Source of the DNA: M3007 sp044350425
GTDB taxonomy: Bacteria; Bacteroidota; Bacteroidia; Chitinophagales; Saprospiraceae
Reading direction: 5' to 3'
Length of the DNA: 43,242 nt
Assembly: GCA_044350425.1 (NCBI GenBank)
Contig: JBILHS010000039.1
Location: forward strand, 1-43,242
Shown here in pieces: positions 14,064 through 23,096 of the stretch. A program made the translations under genes and the position numbers. The notes under the pieces are model-generated. The model saw only the letters and a program-made list of their open reading frames with translations. It was not told where the DNA came from and searched no databases. Position 1 is the stretch's first letter, and every line of letters begins with the position of its first letter.

Positions 14064-16118
14064 TCAAATATTCAGCTTCTTCAACTCCTCCTTCAAATCC
14101 CGCAAAGGAAGGCTTCGGTAGACCATGCCAGTCAAGGCTGCATCGCCCACTTTCATATCGCGCTGTGCATATTGCGTCATTCCGTCTTTGATCTTGATGG
14201 CTACAATGGTGATCTTTTTGCCCTTGGGCAAGCCACTCGCGGTATAAGTGCCTTCAGCATTCCTGGAAAACGGCAGCATCGCGTTGATATCCTTGCAAAT
14301 AGCATACAAGGTGGCATCCTCGGTCTCATTCACCAGGACCTGCATTTTTTCTGCGGGGTCGTTGGAGAAGCGATCACAATTAATCCAGCCCAGTTTGCTC
14401 ACGGTGGCGACATAGCCACCCAATATTGTATTGACCTGTTGCGGGGATTTTGAATTGAGCAACATTTTTTCACTTAATTCAGTGGCCAGGCTGTCAGAAA
14501 TTTCCTGAAGCCCGATGGATCTCAAGAGCCTGGATGTTGTCCGGTCAGTAGTATCCCGCTCAAGGGCCAAAAACACATTCCCCTTTACCTTGCCAAAATC
14601 TTTATAGGTGTCCATAGTTTTTATACCTATGATACGCTCATACAAATTGGCCTCTATAGATGTTCCGATTGCCTTTGTTTTACTTTCATCAAACATACCT
14701 GTTCCAAGAGCAAAATAGACCTGTTCAACAACTGCATCGCTAACCGCTAGCCTGAGATTACTGTACGTTTTAATATCACAGATAGTTTTAGCCGTGATTT
14801 TCAAGGCTTTGGGCAAACATTTGGAATAAGTATAGACCCACAACTCGCGTTGATAAAGCATGATGGCTGCCAGACGATTTTCTAACTCAGTTTCCCATTG
14901 CTGGCACTCCGTTTGAAACCGGATCACGGATCTTTCATAACCTGCTATATTGAGCTTGTAACGGTCTGCCAGTTGAACATACTTAGCAGAATCACGGGTA
15001 TAGCGCAGGATCTGATCGTTGAAATAGACCTGTGCTTTTTTCAATTCTTTTCGGCTCAGTCGGGCGGCATCTCCGCCTCCAGCATACATTTTTTGAACGG
15101 CCTCCCATTCCGGCTTTTTAGGTGCACGAGGCTTGTAAGGGGCGACAGGCATTTTGGGCTCCGGTGGCATTTGACCCTTAAAGGCAGGCATTACCGGCCT
15201 TGGATATTCAGGCACTTTTAGCGCTGCGATGCGTGCGCCCAACGCCGGATCTATCACAAGCTCCACTAGATTGGGCTTCAGGGTCTTACGGAATTTTTGC
15301 CCGGCTGGTTTCCAGTCAACTCCCCCGTTAGCTACTGGCTGTGCATAAAACAGCTCCATATTCGGATCAAAATTTCCACCATTGGGAAGTGACACGGTGA
15401 GAGAGGCACCCTCCGCCAGTAGGAGTGCCCGGCCACCAGACCGCGCCGTGATATTCACCATACCCCCTGTCTGCAAGATATGCCCATCGCTCAGGGTGGT
15501 CAGGTTGTGCAAAATAAAATCTGATGGATCATAGGCCTCCTGAACCAGAAGCTCCACCTCCCCTTTGGGTGTTTTTCCATCTTCAAAAACAAATGCATTG
15601 GCAGGGACTACCAGGATCGTTCCCTTAGCAGCTGTCACGGTTTGCTCCTGGTTGGACTGGATTTTCAGAACCTGTTCGGTATTCGCCGATAGCCGATCTC
15701 TCAGGGATTCAAAATCATTGAAAGAAATGGCGTTGACCATCACATCCACCCGGCGGCTTTTTTGCCTGCCGGGCTCGGTTGGGGCATCTGCTTTTTTTTC
15801 ACCCCAGTTTTGTACTGCAGTTTTGTCTGCAATCAGCCCTTTCCCGGCCAGGTAGTTTTGCACGGAGGCTGCCCGGTCGGCAGCGAGGCGAAGGTTGTAT
15901 TGCACTGTGCCACGGTCGTCTGCAAAAGCCTCGATATTCACCTGATAATCGGGTGCTTGAAGCAGTGCAGGCGCGAGCGCATCCAGTATTTTACAAGCTT
16001 CCGCCGAAAGTTCGGAGCGGTCTGTTTCAAAAAAAATGGATGCGGTGGATACAGGAGCCTGAGCAAAAAGAAAGGTGCTCAGCACCAGCGAAAAAGAGAG
16101 CAGAAAGATTTTGATCAT
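14064..16118 (-). CDS. OmpA-domain envelope protein with large C-terminal region
   Basis: A 684-residue exported protein. It starts with a signal peptide (MIKIFLLSFSLVLSTFLFAQ). An OmpA-type peptidoglycan-binding domain lies unusually at the N-terminal end, about residues 25-135 (SIFFETDRSELSAEACKIL, then EAFADDRGTVQYNLRLAADRA and KSRRVDVMV). Residues 150-290 contain a beta-rich block (GTILVVPANAFVFEDG, GEVELLVQEAYDPSDF) seen in other Bacteroidota surface proteins. A basic, proline-rich linker, helices and a final region with GWINCDRF follow. A longer frame to 16292 exists, but it lacks sense as a protein start and crosses the upstream terminator region, so the ATG at 16118-16116 is chosen. 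Its role in the cell is unknown; anchoring to the cell wall is inferred from the OmpA domain. Confidence 0.85.
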   Translation of the reverse strand: MIKIFLLSFSLVLSTFLFAQAPVSTASIFFETDRSELSAEACKILDALAPALLQAPDYQVNIEAFADDRGTVQYNLRLAADRAASVQNYLAGKGLIADKTAVQNWGEKKADAPTEPGRQKSRRVDVMVNAISFNDFESLRDRLSANTEQVLKIQSNQEQTVTAAKGTILVVPANAFVFEDGKTPKGEVELLVQEAYDPSDFILHNLTTLSDGHILQTGGMVNITARSGGRALLLAEGASLTVSLPNGGNFDPNMELFYAQPVANGGVDWKPAGQKFRKTLKPNLVELVIDPALGARIAALKVPEYPRPVMPAFKGQMPPEPKMPVAPYKPRAPKKPEWEAVQKMYAGGGDAARLSRKELKKAQVYFNDQILRYTRDSAKYVQLADRYKLNIAGYERSVIRFQTECQQWETELENRLAAIMLYQRELWVYTYSKCLPKALKITAKTICDIKTYSNLRLAVSDAVVEQVYFALGTGMFDESKTKAIGTSIEANLYERIIGIKTMDTYKDFGKVKGNVFLALERDTTDRTTSRLLRSIGLQEISDSLATELSEKMLLNSKSPQQVNTILGGYVATVSKLGWINCDRFSNDPAEKMQVLVNETEDATLYAICKDINAMLPFSRNAEGTYTASGLPKGKKITIVAIKIKDGMTQYAQRDMKVGDAALTGMVYRSLPLRDLKEELKKLNI

Positions 16119-16240
16119 AGGGAGAAAGATGGATGGTTTGATTATTGATAGCCATACCCTCGCGGATAGCATGATCGATGCTTGTAGAAAGGTGTTTCTC
16201 CGATCAAATATTGCGTGGAAGTTTTTTTTAGCATTTGTGC

Positions 16241-16274
16241 AAAAAAAACGCGCCGGAGCAAATGCCCCGGCGCG
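16241..16274 (-). terminator. Intrinsic terminator of the DUF4397 repeat gene
   Basis: On the minus strand, CGCGCCGG (16274-16267) pairs with CCGGCGCG (16256-16249) across a 10-nt loop and is followed by eight U (16248-16241). It is 31 bp after the stop of the giant gene. Confidence 0.92.
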
Positions 16275-16304
16275 AAGTATAAAATCAATCAAACAATCCC
16301 AAAA

Positions 16305-19300
16305 TTACCGCTGTACTGCGAATTTCTGTGTCCGAACACCATTGTCGGAGCGAATTTCCAACTGGTACATCCCGGCAGCCAACTGGCCAACTTCTACCCG
16401 TTGTGCAAATTCGCCTTCGCTTACTTGTCCAAAATCGCCTTCAAGGATCAGGCGACCGGATACGTCGCGCACCGCATAACGGAGTGCTTCGCTTTCAGTC
16501 AGATTCAAACGTACCCATACCTCATCGGTAGCAGGGTTAGGCGTAAGTTTCATGGTTGCCAGTTTTCCATCTAATTCATTGGTACTCACATAAACCGGCA
16601 ACGGGAAAGTTACACCGTTGGTCAATGCCACCCACAATCCAAATGACGGAGATGATGTCAGGTAGCCAGAAGCAAACACTGTGAAGGTTTGTCCTTCCAG
16701 ACCTGTGAGGGGCGCCAAATAACTCTCTACCACTGCATTATTGTCGTTTGCAGGGGTAACAGAAATCACATAGTCAGTAGCTGGTACGCTCAGGTAAGGA
16801 GAGAATTCTCCAAACTCGAGATTGTCAATCAATACCGGACCATTGAACAGTGTAACGTCTACTTCAGGTGCGTCCGGCGAACCATGGAACGCCGAGAACT
16901 CTGTGTTGCTGGCATTGAGTGGACGGAAACGGGCATTGTCATTCACTGCCAGTTCAAAGCCCGGGCTGCCACCTACTACTCCACTGGCCATAATGGTGTA
17001 GGAATTTCTGGTTGACAGGCCAGATATAGGCAACGTATAGATGCCGTCGTTGATAGACGAGCTGTTTTGCGGTGCTACAACCAGATCAAAAGGATTGGCT
17101 GCAGGGAACAAAACAACTCCTGTTGCCTGACGGAACTGAAAGTCATTCAGTACCTGTATCCCATTGGCATTGAAATCATCCGAATAGTATACATCTACGC
17201 CTGGCTCTGGTGAGTTGTGGATCACCTGAACCTGTGCATAGGATGGCAATGGGAAAGTAGTACCATCTGCAAGGGTTGCATACAGATCGAAAGTGCCATC
17301 GCTCAATAATCCAGAAGCGTATACCACAAAGGCCAAGCCACCCAATGCAGAGAAATCACCACCCCAGATACCTACCGTTTGTGTAGGTGTACTGCTAGGC
17401 GAAATTTCCAGGTAAAGCGGCTCTGGTGTCAGCGAAAGATAATTGGTAAAATCACCATACTCAGCACCTGCAAGCACCGTTCCACCGGTGAAATAATCAC
17501 GCAGATCTACCGCCGGAGCATCCGGAGCACCATGCAGGATCGCAATATCCATATCATCTGCATCAACCGACTGCTCACGTCCCAGATCGTTGACGATGAG
17601 GCTAAACGGAGTAGTTGCATTTCCAACCAGACCGCTGGCTACTACGACATAGGTCTTTCCATTTTCAAAGGTAACCGGAAAATTGACCAGAGTATCAGCA
17701 GCAGACTGGCTGTTGGCACCTGCTACCCCGAAATTGATTTCCAACTGAGCCGGAACATAAATGAATGGAAGTGCTGTACGGAATTCAAAATTATCCAGGA
17801 ACAGACCACCGTTCGCATATACGTCTACGGTAGGACTTGGGCTGTTGTGTATGATCTGTACGCGGGAAACCGGAGAGAAAGGCAGTTCAACCACCGTTCC
17901 ATCAGGCAATACCGCAAACAAACCAAAACCTGGCGTGCCACCCAAGAATCCGCTTGCAAAAACACGGATCGCCTGACCTGCCAGACCTGTAAGATCTGCA
18001 GCATAGGTTGCAACAATTGGAGTCTGTCCAGCTACACGAATGTCAATAAAATATTCACTGGAAGGAAGATCCAGATAAGGCGTATATTCACCAAAAGAAA
18101 CATCTGTGAAAAGATCACCGGCCAGACGCTCCGCGATATCTACCGCTGGCGCATCCGGAGAACCGTGGAATACACTTACTGCGGTGGTGCCGCTGCCTGC
18201 AGTTTCGCGGGCATTGTTATCTACCACCAGACCAAATGGCGTTACGGGATTTCCTACCACGCCGTTTGCAAAGACAGTATAAGATTCACCGGCAGTAAAA
18301 TTGACCGGGAAAGAAACCAAAACATCATTCACAGAATTACTATTGCCCAGGGCAATGCCTATGGAGATGTTGCGATCAGCCGGAAGATCCACGAATGGGG
18401 TTGCAGTACGGAACTCAAAATTATCCAGGAAAAGGGAGTTGCCGGCATATACATCCACCGTAGGATCCGGTGAATTGTGTACAACCTGTACCCTTGCAGT
18501 TGGAGTAAGTGGCAGTTCAACAACTATGCCATTTGGCAATGCAGCAAACAAGCCAAACGCCGGAGAACCACCCAACAAACCACTGGCAAAAACATAAGCA
18601 GCACCACCTGTCAGACCACTCAGGTCAGCACGGAAGGAGGCTACCACATTCGGGTCGCCCGCAGCGCGGACAGCCAGATCATACTTGTCAGCTGCAAGCG
18701 GCAAATAACCTGTAAATTCGCCATAAGCGAGGTTTGAAACTACATTGTCAGCCAAAAAGACTGCGTCTACATCTACGGCAGGTGCATTGGTCGAACCATG
18801 CAAAACAGCTACATCTACATTGCCAGCCACTGCTGCCGTTTCTTGTCCACCGTCATTGACGATCAGTGTAAATGGAGTCGTTGGGTCGCCAACGATACCG
18901 GAAGCAGTTACGATATAGGTTTTACCTTCTTCAAGGTTAACATCGAATGTTGCGATCGCATCTGAAGCAGCGTTGCTGTTTTCAAGCGCGATGCCCAAAG
19001 TGATATTCACGCCTGCAGGCACGTCAATAAATGGCGTTGCCGTGCGGTACTCAAAATTATCGATCAAAAGATCGCTGTTGGCATACACGTCCACCGTTGG
19101 TGACGGACTGTTGTGGATCACCTGTACACGGGCAACCGATGGTGGAGGTACCAAAGGAAGCTCGATCACAGTACCGTTGGCCAAAGCAGCAAACAAGCCA
19201 AAGGCTGGCGTACCACCCAGCAAACCGCTGGCAAAAACCCGGGCTGCGCCACCAGTCAAACCACTCAGATCAGCAGTGTAGGTAGCCAATACAGAACCTG

Positions 19301-22300
19301 TTCCGGCAGGAATTACCTGCACCTGATAGCTTGCCGGTGGAACACTGAGGTAAGGTGTAAACTCCGAATAAGCAAGGTTGCTGATCACAGTACCCAGGCC
19401 TACAACAGCAATGTCTACCGCTGGCGCGTTCGGCGCACCATGCAATACATTGAAATCTACGTCGGTAGGGCTGATCGCAGCTTCACGTGCATTGCCGTCT
19501 ACAATGAGTGTGAATGGAGTGGTTGGATTGCCAACAATACCAGAAGCTGTAACGGCGAAAGTGCCGCCTGTGGTCAGGTTTACATCAAATGTTGCGATAG
19601 CGTCACTTGATGAGGTGCTATTTTCTCCGGCAACACCGAGGGTGATGTTCCGGTCAGAGGGTACGTTAATAAAAGGGGTAGCTGTGCGGAAAGCAAAATT
19701 GTCAAGCAACAGTGTGTTTCCGGCATAAACATCCACGGTTGGTTCAGGTGAATTGTGGATCACCTGCAAACGGGCCGTTGGCGTAAGTGGCAACTCGATG
19801 ACATCACCAGTTGGCAATGCAGCAAACAAGCCAAATGCCGGAGAACCACCCAGTAAGCCACTGGCAAAAACATAAGCAGCACCACCTGCCAAACCACTCA
19901 GGTCAGCACGGAAGGAGGCTACCACATTCGGGTCGCCCGCAGCGCGGACGGCCAGATCATACTTGTCAGCTGCAAGCGGCAAATAACCTGTAAATTCGCC
20001 ATAAGCGAGGTTTGAAACTACATTGTCAGCCAAAAAGACTGCGTCTACATCTACGGCAGGTGCATTGGTCGAACCATGCAAAACAGCTACATCTACATTG
20101 CCAGCCACTGCTGCCGTTTCTTGTCCACCGTCATTGACGATCAGTGTAAATGGAGTCGTTGGGTCGCCAACGATACCGGAAGCAGTTACGATATAGGTTT
20201 TACCTTCTTCAAGGTTAACATCGAATGTTGCGATCGCATCTGAAGCAGCGTTGCTGTTTTCAAGCGCGATGCCCAAAGTGATATTCACGCCTGCAGGCAC
20301 GTCAATAAATGGCGTTGCCGTGCGGTACTCAAAATTATCGATCAAAAGATCGCTGTTGGCATACACGTCCACCGTTGGTGACGGACTGTTGTGGATCACC
20401 TGTACACGGGCAACCGATGGTGGAGGTACCAAAGGAAGCTCGATCACAGTACCGTTGGCCAAAGCAGCAAACAAGCCAAAGGCTGGCGTACCACCCAATA
20501 GGCCGCTGGCAAAAACCCGGGCTGCGCCACCAGTCAAACCACTCAGATCAGCAGTGTAGGTAGCCAATACGGAACCTGTTCCGGCAGGAATTACCTGTAC
20601 CTGATAGCTTGCCGGTGGAACGCTGAGATAAGGAGTGAACTCCGAATAAGCAAGGTTACTGATCACAGTACCCAGGCCTACTACAGCAATATCCACAGCT
20701 GGTGCATTCGGTGCACCATGCAATACATTGAAATCTACCTCATTAGAATTAATTGCTGATTCACGTGCATTGCCGTCCGTGATCAGCGTGAATGGGGTAG
20801 TCGGGTCACCAACTATTCCTGAAGCGGTAACAGCAAATGTGCCGCCTGTGGTCAGGTTGACATCAAAGGTTGCGATAGCGTCACTCGCTGAGGCACTGTT
20901 TTCTCCGGCAACACCGAGGGTGATGTTGCGGTCGGATGGTACGTTAATAAAAGGGGTTGCCGTGCGGAAAGCAAAATTGTCAAGCAAAAGTGTGTTTCCG
21001 GCATAAACATCCACAGTTGGTTCAGGTGAATTGTGGATCACCTGCAAACGAGCCGTTGGCGTAAGTGGCAGCTCGACTACAGCGCCACTAGGCAATGCTG
21101 CAAACAAGCCAAAAGCAGGAGAACCGCCCAGCAAGCCGCTGGCAAAAACATATGCAGCAGCACCTTTCAAACCACTAAGATCAGCACGGAAGGAAGCCAC
21201 CACATTCGGGTCGCCCGCAGCGCGCACAGCCAGGTCGTATTTATCAGGGGATAGTCCCAGGTATCCGGTAAAGTTACCATAGGAAAGATTTTCAATCACG
21301 TTGTTGGCCAGAAAAACTGCATCAACATCCACTGCAGGTGCGTTGGTCGAACCATGCAAAACTGCGATGTCTACTTTGCTGGTGTCTGTTGACACCTCCT
21401 GACCTGAACCGTTGATAATGAGGCCAAAAGGGGTGGTCAGGTCGCCCACAATACCAGAAGCCGTAACGATATAGGTTTTACCATTTTCCAGATTAACAGG
21501 AAAAGTAGCAATGGCATCTGCTGAAGAAGTACTGCTTTCCGGAGCAACACCCAGCGTAATATCTACCCCGGCCGGCACAAAAATGAACGGTGTAGCAGTG
21601 CGATAGGCAAAGTTGTCAAGAAGAATATCGGTGTTAGCGTAAACGTCTACGGTCGGAGAAGGACTGTTGTGGACTACCTGAACGCGAGCCACTGGTGCAA
21701 GCGGAAGTTCTGCTACGGTACCATCTGCAAAAACAGCATACAGGCCAAAACCTGGCGTTCCGTTAAGCAACCCGCTGGCCATTACTTTGATGGCCTGTCC
21801 ACCTGCGGCTGACAGGTCGGCGCGATAAGTACCAACGATGGTTTGTGTACCAGCTGGTTTTACGTCAAGGTAATAAACTCCTGTTGGTACACTCAAATAG
21901 GGTGTAAACTGGCCGTACGCGGCGTTCGATACAATTTTGCCGCCTGTACGAACCACCACATCTACTGCAGGTGCGTCAGGCGCTCCATGCAAAACAGAGA
22001 TATTCACATTAGAAGCACCATCAATGGCCGCTTCACGAGCGTTACCATCGGTGATCAGCGTGAAGGGTGTAGTTGGATCACCTACAATGCCTGAAGCGGT
22101 GACCACATAAGTCTGGCCATCGCTAAAAGTAGTGTTGAACGTAGCGATCGCATCCAATACAGACATGCTGTTTGCGGGCGCTACTGCGATGGATAATGGC
22201 AATCCGGCAGGCAGATCCAGAAAAGGAGTTGCCGTGCGAAACGCGAAATCATCGAATGCGAGAAAGCCGTTCACATAAACGTCCACCGTTGGGTCGGGCG

Positions 22301-22391
22301 AATTATGAACGAGCTGTACCCGGGCTGTTTGAGCGAAAGCGCTGACTGCTGTGAGCAGAAACGCCATCAAAGTCAAGGTAAATCTATTCAT
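16305..22391 (-). CDS. Giant secreted protein with nine DUF4397 modules and a T9SS sorting domain
   Basis: A 2028-residue surface protein. Residues 1-20 are a signal peptide (MNRFTLTLMAFLLTAVSAFA). Nine modules of about 213 residues follow, each opening with a form of ARVQVIHNSPSPTVDVYAN and containing FRTATPFI, IVTASGIVGDPTTPF, VLHGSPDAPAVD and VFASGLLGG. These are DUF4397 domains, each seeming to be two similar halves. The C-terminal 90 residues (MKLTPNPATDEVWVRLNL to GVRTQKFAVQR) are a type A T9SS sorting domain. Modules 3-4 and 5-6 form a higher-order unit repeated every 426 residues, with nearly identical DNA. The function is not known; a long repetitive adhesin or matrix protein is a guess. 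It has a strong terminator and lies alone in its transcription unit. Confidence 0.93.
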   Translation of the reverse strand: MNRFTLTLMAFLLTAVSAFAQTARVQLVHNSPDPTVDVYVNGFLAFDDFAFRTATPFLDLPAGLPLSIAVAPANSMSVLDAIATFNTTFSDGQTYVVTASGIVGDPTTPFTLITDGNAREAAIDGASNVNISVLHGAPDAPAVDVVVRTGGKIVSNAAYGQFTPYLSVPTGVYYLDVKPAGTQTIVGTYRADLSAAGGQAIKVMASGLLNGTPGFGLYAVFADGTVAELPLAPVARVQVVHNSPSPTVDVYANTDILLDNFAYRTATPFIFVPAGVDITLGVAPESSTSSADAIATFPVNLENGKTYIVTASGIVGDLTTPFGLIINGSGQEVSTDTSKVDIAVLHGSTNAPAVDVDAVFLANNVIENLSYGNFTGYLGLSPDKYDLAVRAAGDPNVVASFRADLSGLKGAAAYVFASGLLGGSPAFGLFAALPSGAVVELPLTPTARLQVIHNSPEPTVDVYAGNTLLLDNFAFRTATPFINVPSDRNITLGVAGENSASASDAIATFDVNLTTGGTFAVTASGIVGDPTTPFTLITDGNARESAINSNEVDFNVLHGAPNAPAVDIAVVGLGTVISNLAYSEFTPYLSVPPASYQVQVIPAGTGSVLATYTADLSGLTGGAARVFASGLLGGTPAFGLFAALANGTVIELPLVPPPSVARVQVIHNSPSPTVDVYANSDLLIDNFEYRTATPFIDVPAGVNITLGIALENSNAASDAIATFDVNLEEGKTYIVTASGIVGDPTTPFTLIVNDGGQETAAVAGNVDVAVLHGSTNAPAVDVDAVFLADNVVSNLAYGEFTGYLPLAADKYDLAVRAAGDPNVVASFRADLSGLAGGAAYVFASGLLGGSPAFGLFAALPTGDVIELPLTPTARLQVIHNSPEPTVDVYAGNTLLLDNFAFRTATPFINVPSDRNITLGVAGENSTSSSDAIATFDVNLTTGGTFAVTASGIVGNPTTPFTLIVDGNAREAAISPTDVDFNVLHGAPNAPAVDIAVVGLGTVISNLAYSEFTPYLSVPPASYQVQVIPAGTGSVLATYTADLSGLTGGAARVFASGLLGGTPAFGLFAALANGTVIELPLVPPPSVARVQVIHNSPSPTVDVYANSDLLIDNFEYRTATPFIDVPAGVNITLGIALENSNAASDAIATFDVNLEEGKTYIVTASGIVGDPTTPFTLIVNDGGQETAAVAGNVDVAVLHGSTNAPAVDVDAVFLADNVVSNLAYGEFTGYLPLAADKYDLAVRAAGDPNVVASFRADLSGLTGGAAYVFASGLLGGSPAFGLFAALPNGIVVELPLTPTARVQVVHNSPDPTVDVYAGNSLFLDNFEFRTATPFVDLPADRNISIGIALGNSNSVNDVLVSFPVNFTAGESYTVFANGVVGNPVTPFGLVVDNNARETAGSGTTAVSVFHGSPDAPAVDIAERLAGDLFTDVSFGEYTPYLDLPSSEYFIDIRVAGQTPIVATYAADLTGLAGQAIRVFASGFLGGTPGFGLFAVLPDGTVVELPFSPVSRVQIIHNSPSPTVDVYANGGLFLDNFEFRTALPFIYVPAQLEINFGVAGANSQSAADTLVNFPVTFENGKTYVVVASGLVGNATTPFSLIVNDLGREQSVDADDMDIAILHGAPDAPAVDLRDYFTGGTVLAGAEYGDFTNYLSLTPEPLYLEISPSSTPTQTVGIWGGDFSALGGLAFVVYASGLLSDGTFDLYATLADGTTFPLPSYAQVQVIHNSPEPGVDVYYSDDFNANGIQVLNDFQFRQATGVVLFPAANPFDLVVAPQNSSSINDGIYTLPISGLSTRNSYTIMASGVVGGSPGFELAVNDNARFRPLNASNTEFSAFHGSPDAPEVDVTLFNGPVLIDNLEFGEFSPYLSVPATDYVISVTPANDNNAVVESYLAPLTGLEGQTFTVFASGYLTSSPSFGLWVALTNGVTFPLPVYVSTNELDGKLATMKLTPNPATDEVWVRLNLTESEALRYAVRDVSGRLILEGDFGQVSEGEFAQRVEVGQLAAGMYQLEIRSDNGVRTQKFAVQR
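18578..20580. repeat. 1278-bp tandem duplication with a nearly identical tract in the DUF4397 gene
   Basis: The segment from about 18578 to 19300 reappears at about 19856 to 20580, an offset of 1278 bp (426 codons). By eye, only scattered differences appear across roughly 700 bp, for example ACAGCC/ACGGCC near 18670/19948 and CAGCAAACC/CAATAGGCC near 19218/20496. Outside it the same modules differ at many positions, so the tract was probably copied or converted recently. It is also a likely assembly trouble spot. Confidence 0.88.
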
Positions 22392-22644
22392 TTTAAAACA
22401 GGTTAGATTGTGTAAGATTTTGTTGAATCTGGAGATTGAACACGGCCAAATCCATTTTGTTTATATCTAATTAAATTGATCTTCCACAAAATGAAGTTTT
22501 GCTATTATTAGGCAAATGGCAATATATATGGAATGCATGCTTTTAGATTTTGCTAAGCATCCAAGACACAGCGCTTACAGTCTACCAAGTCGCTGTGATT
22601 TCCTTTTAGGCTGTATAAGATTCGGTTTTTAAAACAAACTATGT

Positions 22645-22652
22645 TACTTTTG
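22645..22652 (+). promoter_or_regulatory. Putative -7 box for the gene at 22681
   Basis: TACTTTTG, 28 bp before the start codon, fits TAnnTTTG. The 22392-22680 gap otherwise holds AT-rich sequence and a weak hairpin near 22567-22597; no gene is seen in it. Confidence 0.5.
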
Positions 22653-22680
22653 CAGCGTATTATCCTTACATTGATCGGCT

Positions 22681-23022
22681 ATGTCCAGAACCATCACCTC
22701 AGTTGATACAGATATCGTGATTTGCACTTTACTCCTGTTTGGCATCACGATGTTTTTCCCGATATACTTCAAGACCTGGTTTGTGGAACCTACCGGTAAC
22801 ATCAAAATAGCACCATTTTTTGGTCTTTTATTTGGCATCGGCCTGCTTGCACGCAAGTCGTGGGCAAGGACCGGAGCCCTTTTATTAGCTTGGGTTGTGC
22901 TGGCCATATCGATTGCGTCTATTGTGGTGGACTCCGGCCGGCCTGGTTTTTGGATCGTGTTTGTGATGACTGTTTTTTTATTGTATTTACTTCATTCCGA
23001 ACGCATTAGGGAGGCTTTTTAA
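22681..23022 (+). CDS. Small inner-membrane protein, hypothetical
   Basis: A 113-residue protein with three or four hydrophobic segments: about residues 11-30 (VICTLLLFGITMFFPIYF), 44-56 (APFFGLLFGIGLL), 65-82 (GALLLAWVVLAISIASIV) and 89-105 (FWIVFVMTVFLLYLL). Between segments two and three lies RKSWARTG, a motif seen in small integral proteins of unknown role. There is no signal peptide cleavage site and no catalytic motif. It lies 74 bp upstream of recG on the same strand and may be co-transcribed. The spacer has a short repeat of the words AATGAC and AATGAG. I cannot assign a function. Confidence 0.7.
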   Translation: MSRTITSVDTDIVICTLLLFGITMFFPIYFKTWFVEPTGNIKIAPFFGLLFGIGLLARKSWARTGALLLAWVVLAISIASIVVDSGRPGFWIVFVMTVFLLYLLHSERIREAF

Positions 23023-23096
23023 AGACATTCAAGCCCCAAACCAGCACTGGCAAATTAATGACCAATGACTTAATGAGCAATGACGACACCTAATCC

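Noticed and set aside
17379..18473. 364-codon open frame antisense to the DUF4397 gene
   Set aside because: It repeats with the module period of the sense gene and has a biased, low-sense composition (Cys, Arg, Tyr rich), as expected for a shadow.
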